From: DASYPQ01 sp041488095
GTDB lineage: Bacteria; Planctomycetota; UBA1135; GCA-002686595
Direction: 5' to 3'
NCBI GenBank assembly: GCA_041488095.1
Contig: JBGPOP010000015.1
Coordinates: forward strand, 1 to 64,000
DNA: 64,000 nt
Shown: one piece after another, positions 44,109-52,791 of the stretch
Position numbering within the stretch: the stretch's first letter is position 1
Layout: the number at the start of each line of letters is the position of its first letter
The notes under the pieces: model-generated
The model's input: the letters and a program-made list of their open reading frames with translations, nothing else
What the model was told of the DNA's origin: nothing
The model's database searches: none
Program-made: the position numbers and the translations under genes

Positions 44109-45260
44109 TCAGCTCGCGCGGAACCCGAGGAACGCCTCGATCTCGCCGTGCCGTGCCTCGGCGTCGGCCTCGCCCAGCTCGATCAACCGCGTGAGGTAGT
44201 CGGGCTGGAACATGAGCAGGGAGAGCAGGTCGTTCGAGCGCGTCTCCTTCGTTCCCAGCCCGCGCGTCAGGAAGCGGAAGGGTCCCGGGAGGTGCACCTC
44301 ATAGTCGTTGGCGAGCCTGCCGAGGTCGCGCGACGGCCGCAGCACGAGCAGGCGGATCGGCCGGAAGCCCCGCTCGCGCATCGCCGGCAGCGACTCGATG
44401 ATCTTGTTGACGCGCTCCATGGTCAGCGCATCGGCGTCGAAGAGATCGAGGAAGATCGCGTTGAAGATGGAGCCGAGGATCTGGGCCGGCGGGGGATAGC
44501 CCGTGACCGAGGGCTGATCCGCCTCGGCCTGGGTGCGGGCGTAGCGAGTGGAGATCGCCAGGATCCTGTCCGCTCCCAGGTGCACGGCGGGCGAGAGCGG
44601 CGCGGTCAGGCGGATGCCACCGTCGCCGAACCACTGTCCGTCGACCTCGACCGCGGGGAAGAAGAGCGGCAGGGCGGTGGAGGCCATGACGTGCCGGACG
44701 GTGATCCTCGTGTTGAAGCTGCGCCGTTGCGCGCGCTCCCACATCTCGATGCCGGAGCCCTGGACCCAGGTGATCGATTGACCCGTCGAGTAGCTCGAGG
44801 TGGTGATCGCCACGGCCTTGAGCACGCCGTCGCGCAGGTTCGCTTCGATACCGGGCAAGTTGCCGTCCTGGGCGTTCAGCGCCCGCTCGAGCAGCTCCAG
44901 CAGTGGCGCCGTGTCGACCGCGGCGTGCGTGCGCGAGGCGCTGAGCGCGCCGCCCGAGACGAGCTTTGCGCCCAGGCGCAGGACGTTGCCCGCCAGCGAG
45001 AAGGAGCCGACCCGGAAGACCTGCTCGGTGGTCAGGCCGGTCCACAGCTCGAAGAGGCGCTCGACGCGCTGGGCGAAGCTCGTCGTGTGGGTGGCCAGGA
45101 AGGCGGCGTTGATCGCCCCGGCGGAGACGCCGGTCAGGATGGGCACGCGCAGGTCCGGATGGGTTCGCGCGAGCCAGCGCAGCAGGCCGATCTGGTAGGC
45201 CGCGCGCGCGCCGCCGCCGCTCATGACGATCGCGAGCTCGCCCGGGGAGGAGTCGGTCAC
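44109..45260 (-). CDS. patatin-like phospholipase
   Basis: A 383-residue patatin family lipid hydrolase. The oxyanion loop is MSGGGARAAYQIG (13-25), the nucleophile S46 is in GVSAGAINAAF, and the catalytic D213 is in FGDGGIRLTAP, completing the Ser-Asp dyad. The C-terminal third (about 250-380) carries LLVLRPSRDLGRLANDYE, common in bacterial patatins of this length. There is no signal peptide, so it acts in the cytoplasm or at the inner membrane face. The GTG start at 45260 is accepted because the conserved domain begins at residue 8. Confidence 0.92.
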   Translation of the reverse strand: MTDSSPGELAIVMSGGGARAAYQIGLLRWLARTHPDLRVPILTGVSAGAINAAFLATHTTSFAQRVERLFELWTGLTTEQVFRVGSFSLAGNVLRLGAKLVSGGALSASRTHAAVDTAPLLELLERALNAQDGNLPGIEANLRDGVLKAVAITTSSYSTGQSITWVQGSGIEMWERAQRRSFNTRITVRHVMASTALPLFFPAVEVDGQWFGDGGIRLTAPLSPAVHLGADRILAISTRYARTQAEADQPSVTGYPPPAQILGSIFNAIFLDLFDADALTMERVNKIIESLPAMRERGFRPIRLLVLRPSRDLGRLANDYEVHLPGPFRFLTRGLGTKETRSNDLLSLLMFQPDYLTRLIELGEADAEARHGEIEAFLGFRAS

Positions 45261-45327
45261 GGGTTTGAGCTTACTCAGTCGGGGGAGGGCGCTGGATCCT
45301 GTGCATCGAGAAGACCCGGATGAAGCG

Positions 45328-46011
45328 TCAAGGAGCCGCGGGGGGCCTCGGGGAAGACCGTCCCGACTCGATCTGCAGCGACATGTGGCGATCGCTGTCG
45401 ACCAGGAGCTCGGCCTGGGCCAGGCCGGCGGCGTCGGCGACCCCGCGCAGCTCCGCGGGCGTGAGCGCGGCGCACAGGCTGTCTCGAAGGAGCTTCTGCT
45501 GATACGGCGTGGCCTCCGCGGCGTGCAGCGCGACGAGCGCGTCGGCGCGCTCGGGCGTCTCGGGGCGGAAGAGGTCGCGGATCAGGAGGACGCCTCCCGG
45601 CTTCAGCACGCGCCGCGCCTCGGCCAGGAACGGCTGCGGATCCTGGATGTGGTGCAGGATCGTGTTGCTGAACACGGCGTCGAAGCTCGCGTCCGCGAAG
45701 TCCAGGCCCTTGGCGTCGGCGAGGCGGAAATCGACGCGCGCGGCGAAGCGCGACGCCTTCCGGTGCCGCTCGGCGTGGGCGAGCATGTTTCGCGCCAGGT
45801 CGATCCCGACCACGCGCGCGTCCGCGATGCGCTCGCACACGAGGAGCGGGATGTGCCCTGGCCCGGTCCCGATGTCGAGCATCCGGCCGCGCGCGCCGAG
45901 CTCCACGAGCCGCCCCACGAACGCGGAGTTCGGCTCGGAGTGGTCCATCGCGTCGTAGCCGTCGGCCTCTTCGGCCGTGTCCATGACCTCGGGTTCGAGG
46001 ACGCGTTCCAC
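45328..46011 (-). CDS. class I SAM-dependent methyltransferase
   Basis: A 227-residue Rossmann-fold methyltransferase. The SAM loop is MLDIGTGPGHIPL, followed by the acidic residue of VVGIDLARNM and by FDAVFSNTILHH. The N-terminal string VLEPEVMDTAEEADGYDAMDH is a conserved family opening, so the GTG at 46011 is preferred to the internal ATG at 45984. Neither has a good ribosome-binding site. Family members are uncharacterised with respect to substrate. The gene is divergent from the HEAT lipoprotein gene, with only 15 bp between starts, so promoters must overlap. Confidence 0.83.
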   Translation of the reverse strand: MERVLEPEVMDTAEEADGYDAMDHSEPNSAFVGRLVELGARGRMLDIGTGPGHIPLLVCERIADARVVGIDLARNMLAHAERHRKASRFAARVDFRLADAKGLDFADASFDAVFSNTILHHIQDPQPFLAEARRVLKPGGVLLIRDLFRPETPERADALVALHAAEATPYQQKLLRDSLCAALTPAELRGVADAAGLAQAELLVDSDRHMSLQIESGRSSPRPPAAP

Positions 46012-46026
46012 GGAGGGGAGGTTAGC

Positions 46027-46503
46027 ATGCTCGACCCGGTGCCGAACCCGCCCGTGAGCGCGTCGACGTGTCGCTGGATCGCCCTGCTCCTGGTCCTCGC
46101 GGCCTGCGCCAAGCGCGACGAGGCCTGGCTCGCGGAGCTCTCCGACCCCGATCCCTTCGTGCGTGCGCTCGCCGCCATCGCGCTGTGCGAGCAGTCGCCC
46201 GAGCGTGCCTCGTCCGCGGTGCCCGTGCTGCTCGACACGATCGACCGATCGGAGCTCCGGCTGCGCCCGAAAGCCGCGGCCGCGCTGGCCCGAGTCGGCG
46301 GCCACGTCGTCGATGCGCTGGTCCGGAGCCTCGTCCGCGACGAGCTCATGACCGCGGAGCGCCGAGAGGCCGTGCTCGCCGCCCTGGTCGCGGCGGGTCC
46401 GGCCGCGATCCCCGCGCTGCGAACGGTGTTCTCGCATCCCGATCCGGCTGTGCGGGACGCTGCCGGCGAGGCTCTGCGGCGCATCGAGAACAACCCACGG
46501 TGA
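46027..46503 (+). CDS. HEAT-repeat lipoprotein (first copy)
   Basis: A 158-residue lipoprotein: ATG 46027 preceded by GGAGG, signal with lipobox LAAC (C24), then KRDEAWLAELSDPDPFVRALAAIALCEQSP and two or three further HEAT-like helical pairs to the C-terminus. HEAT repeats mediate protein contacts. It is followed 7 bp later by the polytopic SGNH gene, and the same gene pair recurs immediately downstream, where the HEAT protein is about twice as long. It is probably anchored in a periplasm-facing membrane and works with the neighbouring SGNH protein. Confidence 0.78.
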   Translation: MLDPVPNPPVSASTCRWIALLLVLAACAKRDEAWLAELSDPDPFVRALAAIALCEQSPERASSAVPVLLDTIDRSELRLRPKAAAALARVGGHVVDALVRSLVRDELMTAERREAVLAALVAAGPAAIPALRTVFSHPDPAVRDAAGEALRRIENNPR

Positions 46504-46510
46504 CCCTGAG

Positions 46511-48058
46511 ATGGCTCTCCCGCGACCGAGCGCAGCGGCTCGGATCTCCCGCACCCCGGTGTTGCTCCTGCTCGCGCTCGGGGCGGCGTGCTCCGCCTAC
46601 GGGCTCGCGCGCGCGCTGGCCAACCGGATCGCTCTGCGCCCCGTCCTCGGTCCGGTCCTGTGGATCGTTGTCCCGGGGCTCTCGGTCTCGCTCGCCCTGG
46701 GGCTCGCTGCGCTGTGGCTCGAGCTGCGGTCCGTGCGGCGCGGGGAGCCGCGCGCGAGCCCCCTCGCGCCGCTGCGGATGCTCTTCGTGGTGCTCGTCGC
46801 CGCGTGGGCCTTGTTCCTGGCTCTCGTTCAGCCCTTCCAGCGCCTCTGGTTCGACCTGGCGCTCGGGTGCGCGGCGGGCGCCTTCGCCGGCCTCGTCGCG
46901 CTCGAGCGGCCGCTCGAGCGCCTTTCATCACGCCTGCGCCGGTTCGGCGACCTCTCGACCTTCAGCCTGTGCGCGTCGGCGGTGCTCATCGAGCTGTGTC
47001 TGCGCGGCGTCGCCGCGCAGGTGCCCTCTCCGCTCCTGGCTCGCGTCGGCGACGCGCCGCGCCAGCTCCTGGAGCGCTTCCGCTGCCGTCCCGGCGAGGT
47101 GCGCTTCGGCTTTCCCTGCAACCGCAACGGGCACTACGACACGGAGTTCTACCGCCGCAGGGAGGGCGAGCGGCTCGTGGCGTCGATCGGCGACTCCTTC
47201 AACCTGGGCGCGGTCCCGCACGGATGGCACTTCACGACGGTGTGCGAGAGGAATCTCGGCTGTCCGGTCTACAACCTGGGAGTCGCTGGCATCGGCCCGC
47301 CCGAGTACCTGCGCCTCCTCGTCGACGAGGCGATGCCGCTCGACCCCGGCCTCGTCGTGATCGACGTGTTCGTCGGGAACGACCTCACGTTCCCCGAGGT
47401 GGAGAAGGGCCTGCCCGACGCGGCCCTGCGGAGCTGGCTCGAGCGCGATCGGGTGCTCCTCTGGGTCGTGCCGCAGCGGCTGGCGCGGATCGCCGAGGAA
47501 CGGCGCCGGCAGGGGGACCGATGGAGGCCGATCGCCTCCGTCCAGGGTGAGCGCGAGCGGGCGACGGCCGACAGCCAGGCCAGCCTGGAGTCCGCGTTCC
47601 CCTGGCTCACTGATCCGAGCCTCGAGGCGGGGACGATGTCCGAGCCCGCCTACCTGCGGCTCGAGACCCGCCGTGCGCTGGAGAACTGCAGCGTCGATCC
47701 GGTCTCGTTCTCCGGTTTTTGCGGAGCGATGCTCGCGATGAAGAGGGCGGCCGCCTCGACTCCGCTGTGCGTGATGCTCATCCCGGACGAGTTCCAGGTC
47801 GAGGACGACGTGTGGGGAGCGGTGCGGGCGGGCGCGGGCGCGGAGCTCGAGCGCGACCGGCCGCAGCGCCTCGTCGCGGGCTGGCTCGATCGCAACGGGA
47901 TCCCGTGCCTCGACCTGTTGCCCGCGATGCGCGCCGTGCCGCCGATGACCGACGGCAAGCGCCACCTCTACCATCTGCGCGACACGCACTTCAACGCGCG
48001 CGGCAACCGCGTCGCGGGCGAGGAGCTGGCTCGATTCGCGCGGGCTCACATGCGCTGA
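46511..48058 (+). CDS. polytopic membrane protein with SGNH-hydrolase domain (first copy)
   Basis: A 515-residue protein with about five N-terminal membrane helices (about 14-36, 46-72, 88-108, 112-132, 148-165) and a C-terminal SGNH domain. S229 is in ASIGDSFNLGA, the glycine block is YNLGVAGIGPPEY, N290 is in VFVGNDLTFP, and D491/H493 in LRDTHFNARGN complete the catalytic set. The DTHF form resembles AlgJ/AlgX-type acetylation proteins, which suggests a role in glycan O-acetylation or deacetylation. It is coupled 7 bp after the HEAT lipoprotein gene. Its paralogue at 49106 keeps all catalytic positions. Confidence 0.84.
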   Translation: MALPRPSAAARISRTPVLLLLALGAACSAYGLARALANRIALRPVLGPVLWIVVPGLSVSLALGLAALWLELRSVRRGEPRASPLAPLRMLFVVLVAAWALFLALVQPFQRLWFDLALGCAAGAFAGLVALERPLERLSSRLRRFGDLSTFSLCASAVLIELCLRGVAAQVPSPLLARVGDAPRQLLERFRCRPGEVRFGFPCNRNGHYDTEFYRRREGERLVASIGDSFNLGAVPHGWHFTTVCERNLGCPVYNLGVAGIGPPEYLRLLVDEAMPLDPGLVVIDVFVGNDLTFPEVEKGLPDAALRSWLERDRVLLWVVPQRLARIAEERRRQGDRWRPIASVQGERERATADSQASLESAFPWLTDPSLEAGTMSEPAYLRLETRRALENCSVDPVSFSGFCGAMLAMKRAAASTPLCVMLIPDEFQVEDDVWGAVRAGAGAELERDRPQRLVAGWLDRNGIPCLDLLPAMRAVPPMTDGKRHLYHLRDTHFNARGNRVAGEELARFARAHMR

Positions 48059-48138
48059 GCGCGCCGGCGCGGCGCCGCGAATCTTCCCGGATCACGACTT
48101 CCGGTCCGGCACGCGGTCACTATGCTGGGCCGTTCAGC

Positions 48139-49104
48139 ATGAGGCGATCCGCCCGCTCGGTGCCGCTCGATGGAGAGCGCGGGGTCCTGCGGCCTGCGCG
48201 AGGCGTGCGGCTCGCCGGAGCCGTTCTCGGGATCCTGGCCGCTTCCTGCGCGAGGAGCGACGAGGAATGGGTGCGCGAGCTCAAGGTCTACGATCCCTTC
48301 GAACGCGGGCTGGCCGCGATCGCGCTGTCCGAGCAGGCGCCGAGCTGGGCATCGGGGGCAGTGCCCGTTCTGCTGTCGATCCTGGACGGCCCGGCGGGGA
48401 CCCTGCCTCCCCACGTGCGCGGCGCGCTCGTGAAGATCGCGCCCTGGGCCGCGGACGAGATGGTGCACTGGCTCGTCGAGGAGTCGTCCGTCTCGGACGA
48501 CTGCAGCGCGGCCCTCATCGACGCGCTGACGGCCGCAGGGCCATCCGCCGTTCCCGCGATCGCGAAGAGGATGAGCTCTCCGGGCGATCCGAAGACACGC
48601 CGGCTGGAGACGATCGTCTTCCGCATGGGGTCCGCTGTGATCGACCCGCTCGTGGTCGTCTTGCGTCGCGATCCTGAGCTCCCGACCCGGATCGGTGCGG
48701 CGTGGATCCTCGGCGATCTCAGACCTCCCGCGCTCCGGGCCTTGCCTGCCCTGGCCGATGCGCTCGAAAAGGGCGAGCCGGCGCTCGCCTGCGCAGCTGC
48801 GGAGAGCATGCAGCGGATCGATCCCTCCGGTGCGCGCAGCCTGCCCCAGCTCCGGGCTGCCCTCGCCCACCCGGACCCGACCGTGCGCGCCGCCGCGGCG
48901 ACGGCGGTGACCCGTGCCCTGCTCGTCCGCGGGGCCGTCGCCCGTGGGCAAGAACGGAGCGCGGCGCTCCAGGAGATCGCGCGCATCGGCGCCCCCGCCT
49001 TCCCGATGCTGATCGAGGGGATGGCCAACCGCCCTCGCGTGCGAGCGCTCTTCGCGCGGGAGTGCGTGCTCGCGTGGCTCGCGCGCCTGCCCGGGCTCCG
49101 CTGA
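48139..49104 (+). CDS. HEAT-repeat lipoprotein (second copy)
   Basis: A 321-residue lipoprotein: signal with lipobox AASC (C37), then CARSDEEWVRELKVYDPFER and about seven HEAT-like helical repeats, for example WAADEMVHWLVEESSVSDD and IGAAWILGDLRPPALRALP. It is about twice the length of the first copy, mainly from extra repeats in the middle. Its ATG is 80 bp after the first SGNH gene, with TATGCT (48121-48126) close upstream as a possible -10. It is followed 1 bp after its stop by the second SGNH gene. The repeats probably bind a protein partner in the periplasm. Confidence 0.78.
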   Translation: MRRSARSVPLDGERGVLRPARGVRLAGAVLGILAASCARSDEEWVRELKVYDPFERGLAAIALSEQAPSWASGAVPVLLSILDGPAGTLPPHVRGALVKIAPWAADEMVHWLVEESSVSDDCSAALIDALTAAGPSAVPAIAKRMSSPGDPKTRRLETIVFRMGSAVIDPLVVVLRRDPELPTRIGAAWILGDLRPPALRALPALADALEKGEPALACAAAESMQRIDPSGARSLPQLRAALAHPDPTVRAAAATAVTRALLVRGAVARGQERSAALQEIARIGAPAFPMLIEGMANRPRVRALFARECVLAWLARLPGLR

Positions 49105-49105
49105 G

Positions 49106-50650
49106 ATGGCCGCCGCCCTCCTCTCACGCAAGGCGGTCCTCTCCCGCGCCCTCGTGATCCTGGGGCTCGGGGTGGCGGCGGCCGCGACGGCGCACGGCCT
49201 TGCACGCACGCTCGCGGATCGGGTTCCCTTGCGCGTCGTCCTGGGCCCAGTGCTCTGGGCCGTCGAGGCCGGTCTGGTTGCGGGGATCCTGTTCGAGGTC
49301 GTGGCGCTGGCGCACGAGATCCGCGCGCTCGGCGGGGGAGAGCCTCGGTCGCGCCCCCTCGCGCCCCTACGCGCGATGTTCGTCGTGCTCGCCCTGGCCT
49401 GGCTCTTCCTCCTCGCGCGCGTGCAGCCCTTCGAGCGGCTGTGGTTCGAGATGACCGTCGGCGTTGCGCTCGGCGCATGGGCGGGCCTCATCGCCTTCGA
49501 GGCCCCGATCGCGCGTCTTCCTGCGCCGATGCGGCGTGTCTGCGATGTCCTGCTCTTCAGCTTGTGCGCGGCCGCCGTCCTGCTGGAGGTGTCTCTGCGC
49601 GCGATCGCCAGGTTGCATCCCTCCGCGATCTTCGCCCGGGCCGGCGACCCTGTTTCGCAGGTGAGGGAGCAGGCCCGCATGCAGCCGGGACGGATGCGCT
49701 TCGGGTTCCCTTGCAACCAGGGCGGCCACTTCGACTCGCCGTTCTACCGCAAGGCTCCCGGCGAGAAGCTCGCGATCACGATCGGCGACTCGTTCAGCCT
49801 GGGGGCCGTTCCTCATGCCTTCCACTTCACGACCGTGTGCGAGTCGAAGCTCGGCTGTCCGGTCTACAACATGGGGATCGCCGGGGTGGGCCCACCCGAG
49901 TACGAGCGCATGCTGGTCGACGAGGCCCTGGCGCTCGATCCCGACGTCGTCGTGATCGATGTCTTCGTCGGCAACGATCTCGTCTTCCCGTTCCGGACCC
50001 GGCAGTCCCTGCACGCACGGGTGCAGACCTGGTTCGATCGCGGGGACGTCCTCCTGTGGGTCGTGCCGCAGCGGCTGGCCCGGATCGCCCGGGAGAAGCG
50101 CCTCCGAGCCGCGGCAGGCCTCGGGGTGGCCGACGTCCAGGGAGCGGATGCCGCGGTGGACGAGACCCGCACGGTCGAGGAGCGATACCCGTGGGTCCTC
50201 GACCCGAAGCTGGAGAAGCCGACGTTCTCGGAGCAGGCCTTCCTCGACATCGAGACCGATCGAGCGCTCGAGGTCTGCCGTCTGAAGCCGGCCTCCCTCC
50301 TGCCTCTCGAGGAGACGATCCTGGAGATGAAGCGCTCGGCGGGATCGATCCGGTTCGTCGTGATGTTGATCCCCGACGAATTCCAGGTCGAAGACGACCT
50401 CTGGTCCACCCTCGTGAAGCCGGCGGGCCGGGAAGACCTCGAAAGGGACCGCGCGCAGTCGCTCGTCGTGCCCTGGCTCGAGCGGAACGGGATCCGCTGC
50501 CTCGACCTCCTGCCCATCCTGCGTGCGGTGCCTCCGATGGAGGACGGGCGCCGGCACCTCTACCACCTGCGCGACACGCACTTCAATGCGCGCGGGAATC
50601 GCGTCGCTGGCGAAGGGCTTGCGGATTTCCTGAGAGGCTTCCTCCGCTAG
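49106..50650 (+). CDS. polytopic membrane protein with SGNH-hydrolase domain (second copy)
   Basis: A 514-residue paralogue of the protein at 46511, colinear with it residue for residue over at least the first 300 positions. It has the same five-helix membrane region, S229 in TIGDSFSLGA, the glycine block YNMGIAGVGPPEY, N290 in VFVGNDLVFP and the C-terminal LRDTHFNARGN. Both copies thus keep an intact active site, which argues for selection on both enzymes. The start codon is 1 bp after the HEAT lipoprotein stop. The natural substrate is unknown; an acyl group on a cell-envelope glycan is likely. Confidence 0.84.
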   Translation: MAAALLSRKAVLSRALVILGLGVAAAATAHGLARTLADRVPLRVVLGPVLWAVEAGLVAGILFEVVALAHEIRALGGGEPRSRPLAPLRAMFVVLALAWLFLLARVQPFERLWFEMTVGVALGAWAGLIAFEAPIARLPAPMRRVCDVLLFSLCAAAVLLEVSLRAIARLHPSAIFARAGDPVSQVREQARMQPGRMRFGFPCNQGGHFDSPFYRKAPGEKLAITIGDSFSLGAVPHAFHFTTVCESKLGCPVYNMGIAGVGPPEYERMLVDEALALDPDVVVIDVFVGNDLVFPFRTRQSLHARVQTWFDRGDVLLWVVPQRLARIAREKRLRAAAGLGVADVQGADAAVDETRTVEERYPWVLDPKLEKPTFSEQAFLDIETDRALEVCRLKPASLLPLEETILEMKRSAGSIRFVVMLIPDEFQVEDDLWSTLVKPAGREDLERDRAQSLVVPWLERNGIRCLDLLPILRAVPPMEDGRRHLYHLRDTHFNARGNRVAGEGLADFLRGFLR

Positions 50651-50652
50651 CC

Positions 50653-50898
50653 TCAGCCCTTGCGCTCCAGCACGTGGATGAAGACCTCCCGCCCGGTCTC
50701 GTCCTTCGTCGTGCGCTGGTCCCTCAGGATCGCGTTCTTGTTCGTCTTCGCCCATCCCTGGAAGTCCGGGACCGAGCCCGGATCGGTCGCCGTGACCTCG
50801 AGCATGTCGCCCGGCGCCATCGCGTCGATCTCCTTCTTCGCCTTGACGATGGGGATGGGGCACTTCGCGCCCCGGACGTCGAGTTTTCTCATGGCCAT
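50653..50898 (-). CDS. TusA-family sulfur carrier protein
   Basis: An 81-residue sulfurtransferase with the SirA/TusA signature: C13 in RGAKCPIPIVKAKKEI carries the persulfide. The ATG at 50898 has AGGAG 7 nt upstream, which excludes the longer frame. The second half (EVTATDPGSVPDFQGWAK) is the normal alpha-beta fold. It lies 11 bp after the rhodanese-metallo-beta-lactamase gene and is the third gene of an operon with DsrE2, the usual partners in sulfur trafficking. Confidence 0.9.
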   Translation of the reverse strand: MAMRKLDVRGAKCPIPIVKAKKEIDAMAPGDMLEVTATDPGSVPDFQGWAKTNKNAILRDQRTTKDETGREVFIHVLERKG

Positions 50899-50909
50899 GC
50901 CTTCGCTCC

Positions 50910-52061
50910 TCACCGCGATGCGGCGATGTTCGCCGACGCGGCACATTGGTTCTTGCCGAGCTCCCACTCCGCGATCTGCTCCTCGGACGGATTCTCCAGG
51001 CCCAGGTTGGCCCGGATCAGATGCTCGTAGGCGGGAGGCGGGGTCTTCACGGCCGCCTCCATCACGTCGATGAACTTCCGCTCGTCCATGATCCGCATCT
51101 CCGGCACACCGCGGCGCAGCTCGCCGAGCCGCCCCGAGACGATCCCGTCCGCGCCGATCTCGGAGGCCGACGAGAAGTGCGCCGGCAGCACCACGGTGTC
51201 GTCGGGCATCGGCGCGATGCGCTCGCGCAGCGTGCGGAACAGGGCGCGTCCCCAGGCGACCACATGGCCGCCGAGATCCGGGCGGCCGACGCCGGAGACG
51301 AACAGGGTGTCGCCCGAGAGGAGGTGCCTCCGACCGACGCGGAACAGGGTCGAGCCGGGGGTGTGGCCGGGAGCCGCGAGAACCTGCACTTCCAGGCCGG
51401 CGCCACCCAATCGGATGAAGTCGCCGTCAGCGAGCGCGTCGACCGTGCGGCGCATCGCAGTGCCTTCGCCCGCGTTCACGAAGTAGGGGGCCGAAGCCCG
51501 CTCGGCCAGCTCGGGCCCGCCGCTCAGGTGGTCGGCGTGCACATGGGTGTCGAGGACGCGCACGACGCGAGCCCCGAGGTGCGCGACGAAGTCGACGTAG
51601 GCGTCCGCGCACCGCGACGGATCGACGACGACCGCCTCGCCGCCGGCGCGCACGACGTAGGAGAGGCATCCCTTGCCGCGGCGGTTCATCTGCCAGATCT
51701 CGAAGCCCGCGCCCGGGTCGAGCGGGACCTTGACGGGCTGGAGGTAGTCCCCGTAGGCGATCATTCCTCCGGAAACGTTGCGGGCGCGGCGGCCGGCATC
51801 GAGGAGCAGCTCGGCGACCATCTCCGAGGATCCGCCCTTGGCGCACAGCACGACCACGTCCCGATGCTGCGGGATCCGCGCGATCGAGCCCTCGGGATCC
51901 TCGATGAAGTCGAAGTAGGGGACGTGGACCGTCTCGACGGGCCGACGACCTTCCAGCCGCCAGGCCGCGAACTCCTGTGCGTTGCGGACGTCGAGGATCA
52001 GGAGCTCCTCTCCTGCATCGGCGCGGGAGAGAAGGTCGGCGATCGCGATGCTCTGGACCAT
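50910..52061 (-). CDS. rhodanese / metallo-beta-lactamase fusion (persulfide dioxygenase-like)
   Basis: A 383-residue fusion. The rhodanese domain (1 to about 110) has active-site C73 in VVVLCAKGGSSE and the SGGMIAYGDYL closing helix. The metallo-beta-lactamase domain (about 118-360) has THVHADHLSGG (172-182), APGHTPGS and a second histidine block, the ETHE1-like layout. ETHE1-type enzymes oxidise glutathione persulfide to sulfite with iron. The rhodanese-first order is the reverse of the common CstB/BLH arrangement. It is the middle gene of the DsrE2-fusion-TusA operon. Confidence 0.87.
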   Translation of the reverse strand: MVQSIAIADLLSRADAGEELLILDVRNAQEFAAWRLEGRRPVETVHVPYFDFIEDPEGSIARIPQHRDVVVLCAKGGSSEMVAELLLDAGRRARNVSGGMIAYGDYLQPVKVPLDPGAGFEIWQMNRRGKGCLSYVVRAGGEAVVVDPSRCADAYVDFVAHLGARVVRVLDTHVHADHLSGGPELAERASAPYFVNAGEGTAMRRTVDALADGDFIRLGGAGLEVQVLAAPGHTPGSTLFRVGRRHLLSGDTLFVSGVGRPDLGGHVVAWGRALFRTLRERIAPMPDDTVVLPAHFSSASEIGADGIVSGRLGELRRGVPEMRIMDERKFIDVMEAAVKTPPPAYEHLIRANLGLENPSEEQIAEWELGKNQCAASANIAASR

Positions 52062-52095
52062 GAGGCCGTCGAGGCGTTGCGCCCCTGCGAGCGTC

Positions 52096-52719
52096 TCAGA
52101 CGAAGAGGCTCACGCGCGCTCGCGTCGCGTCGGCCAGGAAGGTCGCGACGCCGCCGTACTCGAGCCCGTCCGCGAGCTCCTCCTTGGCGATCCCCATCGC
52201 GTCCATGGACATCGTGCAGGCGATCATCTTGACGTTCAGCTCGCGCGCGAGCGCGATCAGCTCCTCGAGCGTGGCGATCCCCTTGTCCTTCATCATCGAA
52301 CGCAGCATCCCCGCGCCCATGCCGAAGAAGTTCAGCTTCGAGGTCCCGAGGGATTCCGATCCCGCCGGGGTCAACCTGGCGAACATGCGCTCCTTGAGGC
52401 CCTTCTCGCCACCCTTGGCGCCCTTCTTCTTCAGGACCGACAGCCCCCAGAACGTGAAGAACATCGACGTCTCGAGCCCGGAGGCGGCGGCTCCGGTCGC
52501 GATCACGAAGGCCGCGAGCACCTTGTCGAGTTCGCCGCTGAAGACGACCAGAGCCGCGCGATCCTCGGGCGTGCGCTCGCGCACCTCGGCGATCGCCCGC
52601 TCGATCTCGGCCCGCGCCGCGCCCACCTGGCGGGCGACCTCTGCGGAGACGAGATCCGCGATGCCGGGCGGGAGCGGTCCGACCTGGGCCGGTGAGCGAG
52701 TGTCCTGGAGCGGGTTCAT
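52096..52719 (-). CDS. DsrE2-family sulfur-relay protein
   Basis: A 207-residue protein of the DsrE/DsrF superfamily, DsrE2 subgroup. A helical N-terminus (about 20-50) precedes ALVVFSGELDKVLAAFVIATGAAASG (56-81, Rossmann-like), FFTFWGLSVLKKK, and the active cysteine C168 in VKMIACTMSMDAMGI, followed by a final LADGLEYGGVATFLADA. Such proteins pass sulfane sulfur to TusA. It starts an operon with the rhodanese-metallo-beta-lactamase fusion and TusA, a combination typical of persulfide handling. The ATG at 52719 lacks a strong ribosome-binding site. Confidence 0.86.
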   Translation of the reverse strand: MNPLQDTRSPAQVGPLPPGIADLVSAEVARQVGAARAEIERAIAEVRERTPEDRAALVVFSGELDKVLAAFVIATGAAASGLETSMFFTFWGLSVLKKKGAKGGEKGLKERMFARLTPAGSESLGTSKLNFFGMGAGMLRSMMKDKGIATLEELIALARELNVKMIACTMSMDAMGIAKEELADGLEYGGVATFLADATRARVSLFV

Positions 52720-52791
52720 GGCGAGGAGGCTGCGTCAGTATCCTCTGGCGCTCGGCCGGGCGCAATCGGAAGGCCCGACATGCCCGCGCGC

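Larger units (their letters stand above)
46027..50650 (+). repeat. tandem duplication of a HEAT lipoprotein / SGNH protein gene pair
   Basis: Copy 1 covers 46027-48058 and copy 2 covers 48139-50650. The SGNH proteins align without gaps over at least the first 300 residues (the same GDSF and VFVGND motifs at identical positions). Both HEAT proteins share the start '...C-A-R/K-x-DE-W' and 'YDPFERGLAAIALSEQAP'-like repeat. Nucleotide identity is clearly reduced, so the duplication is old. Confidence 0.85.
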
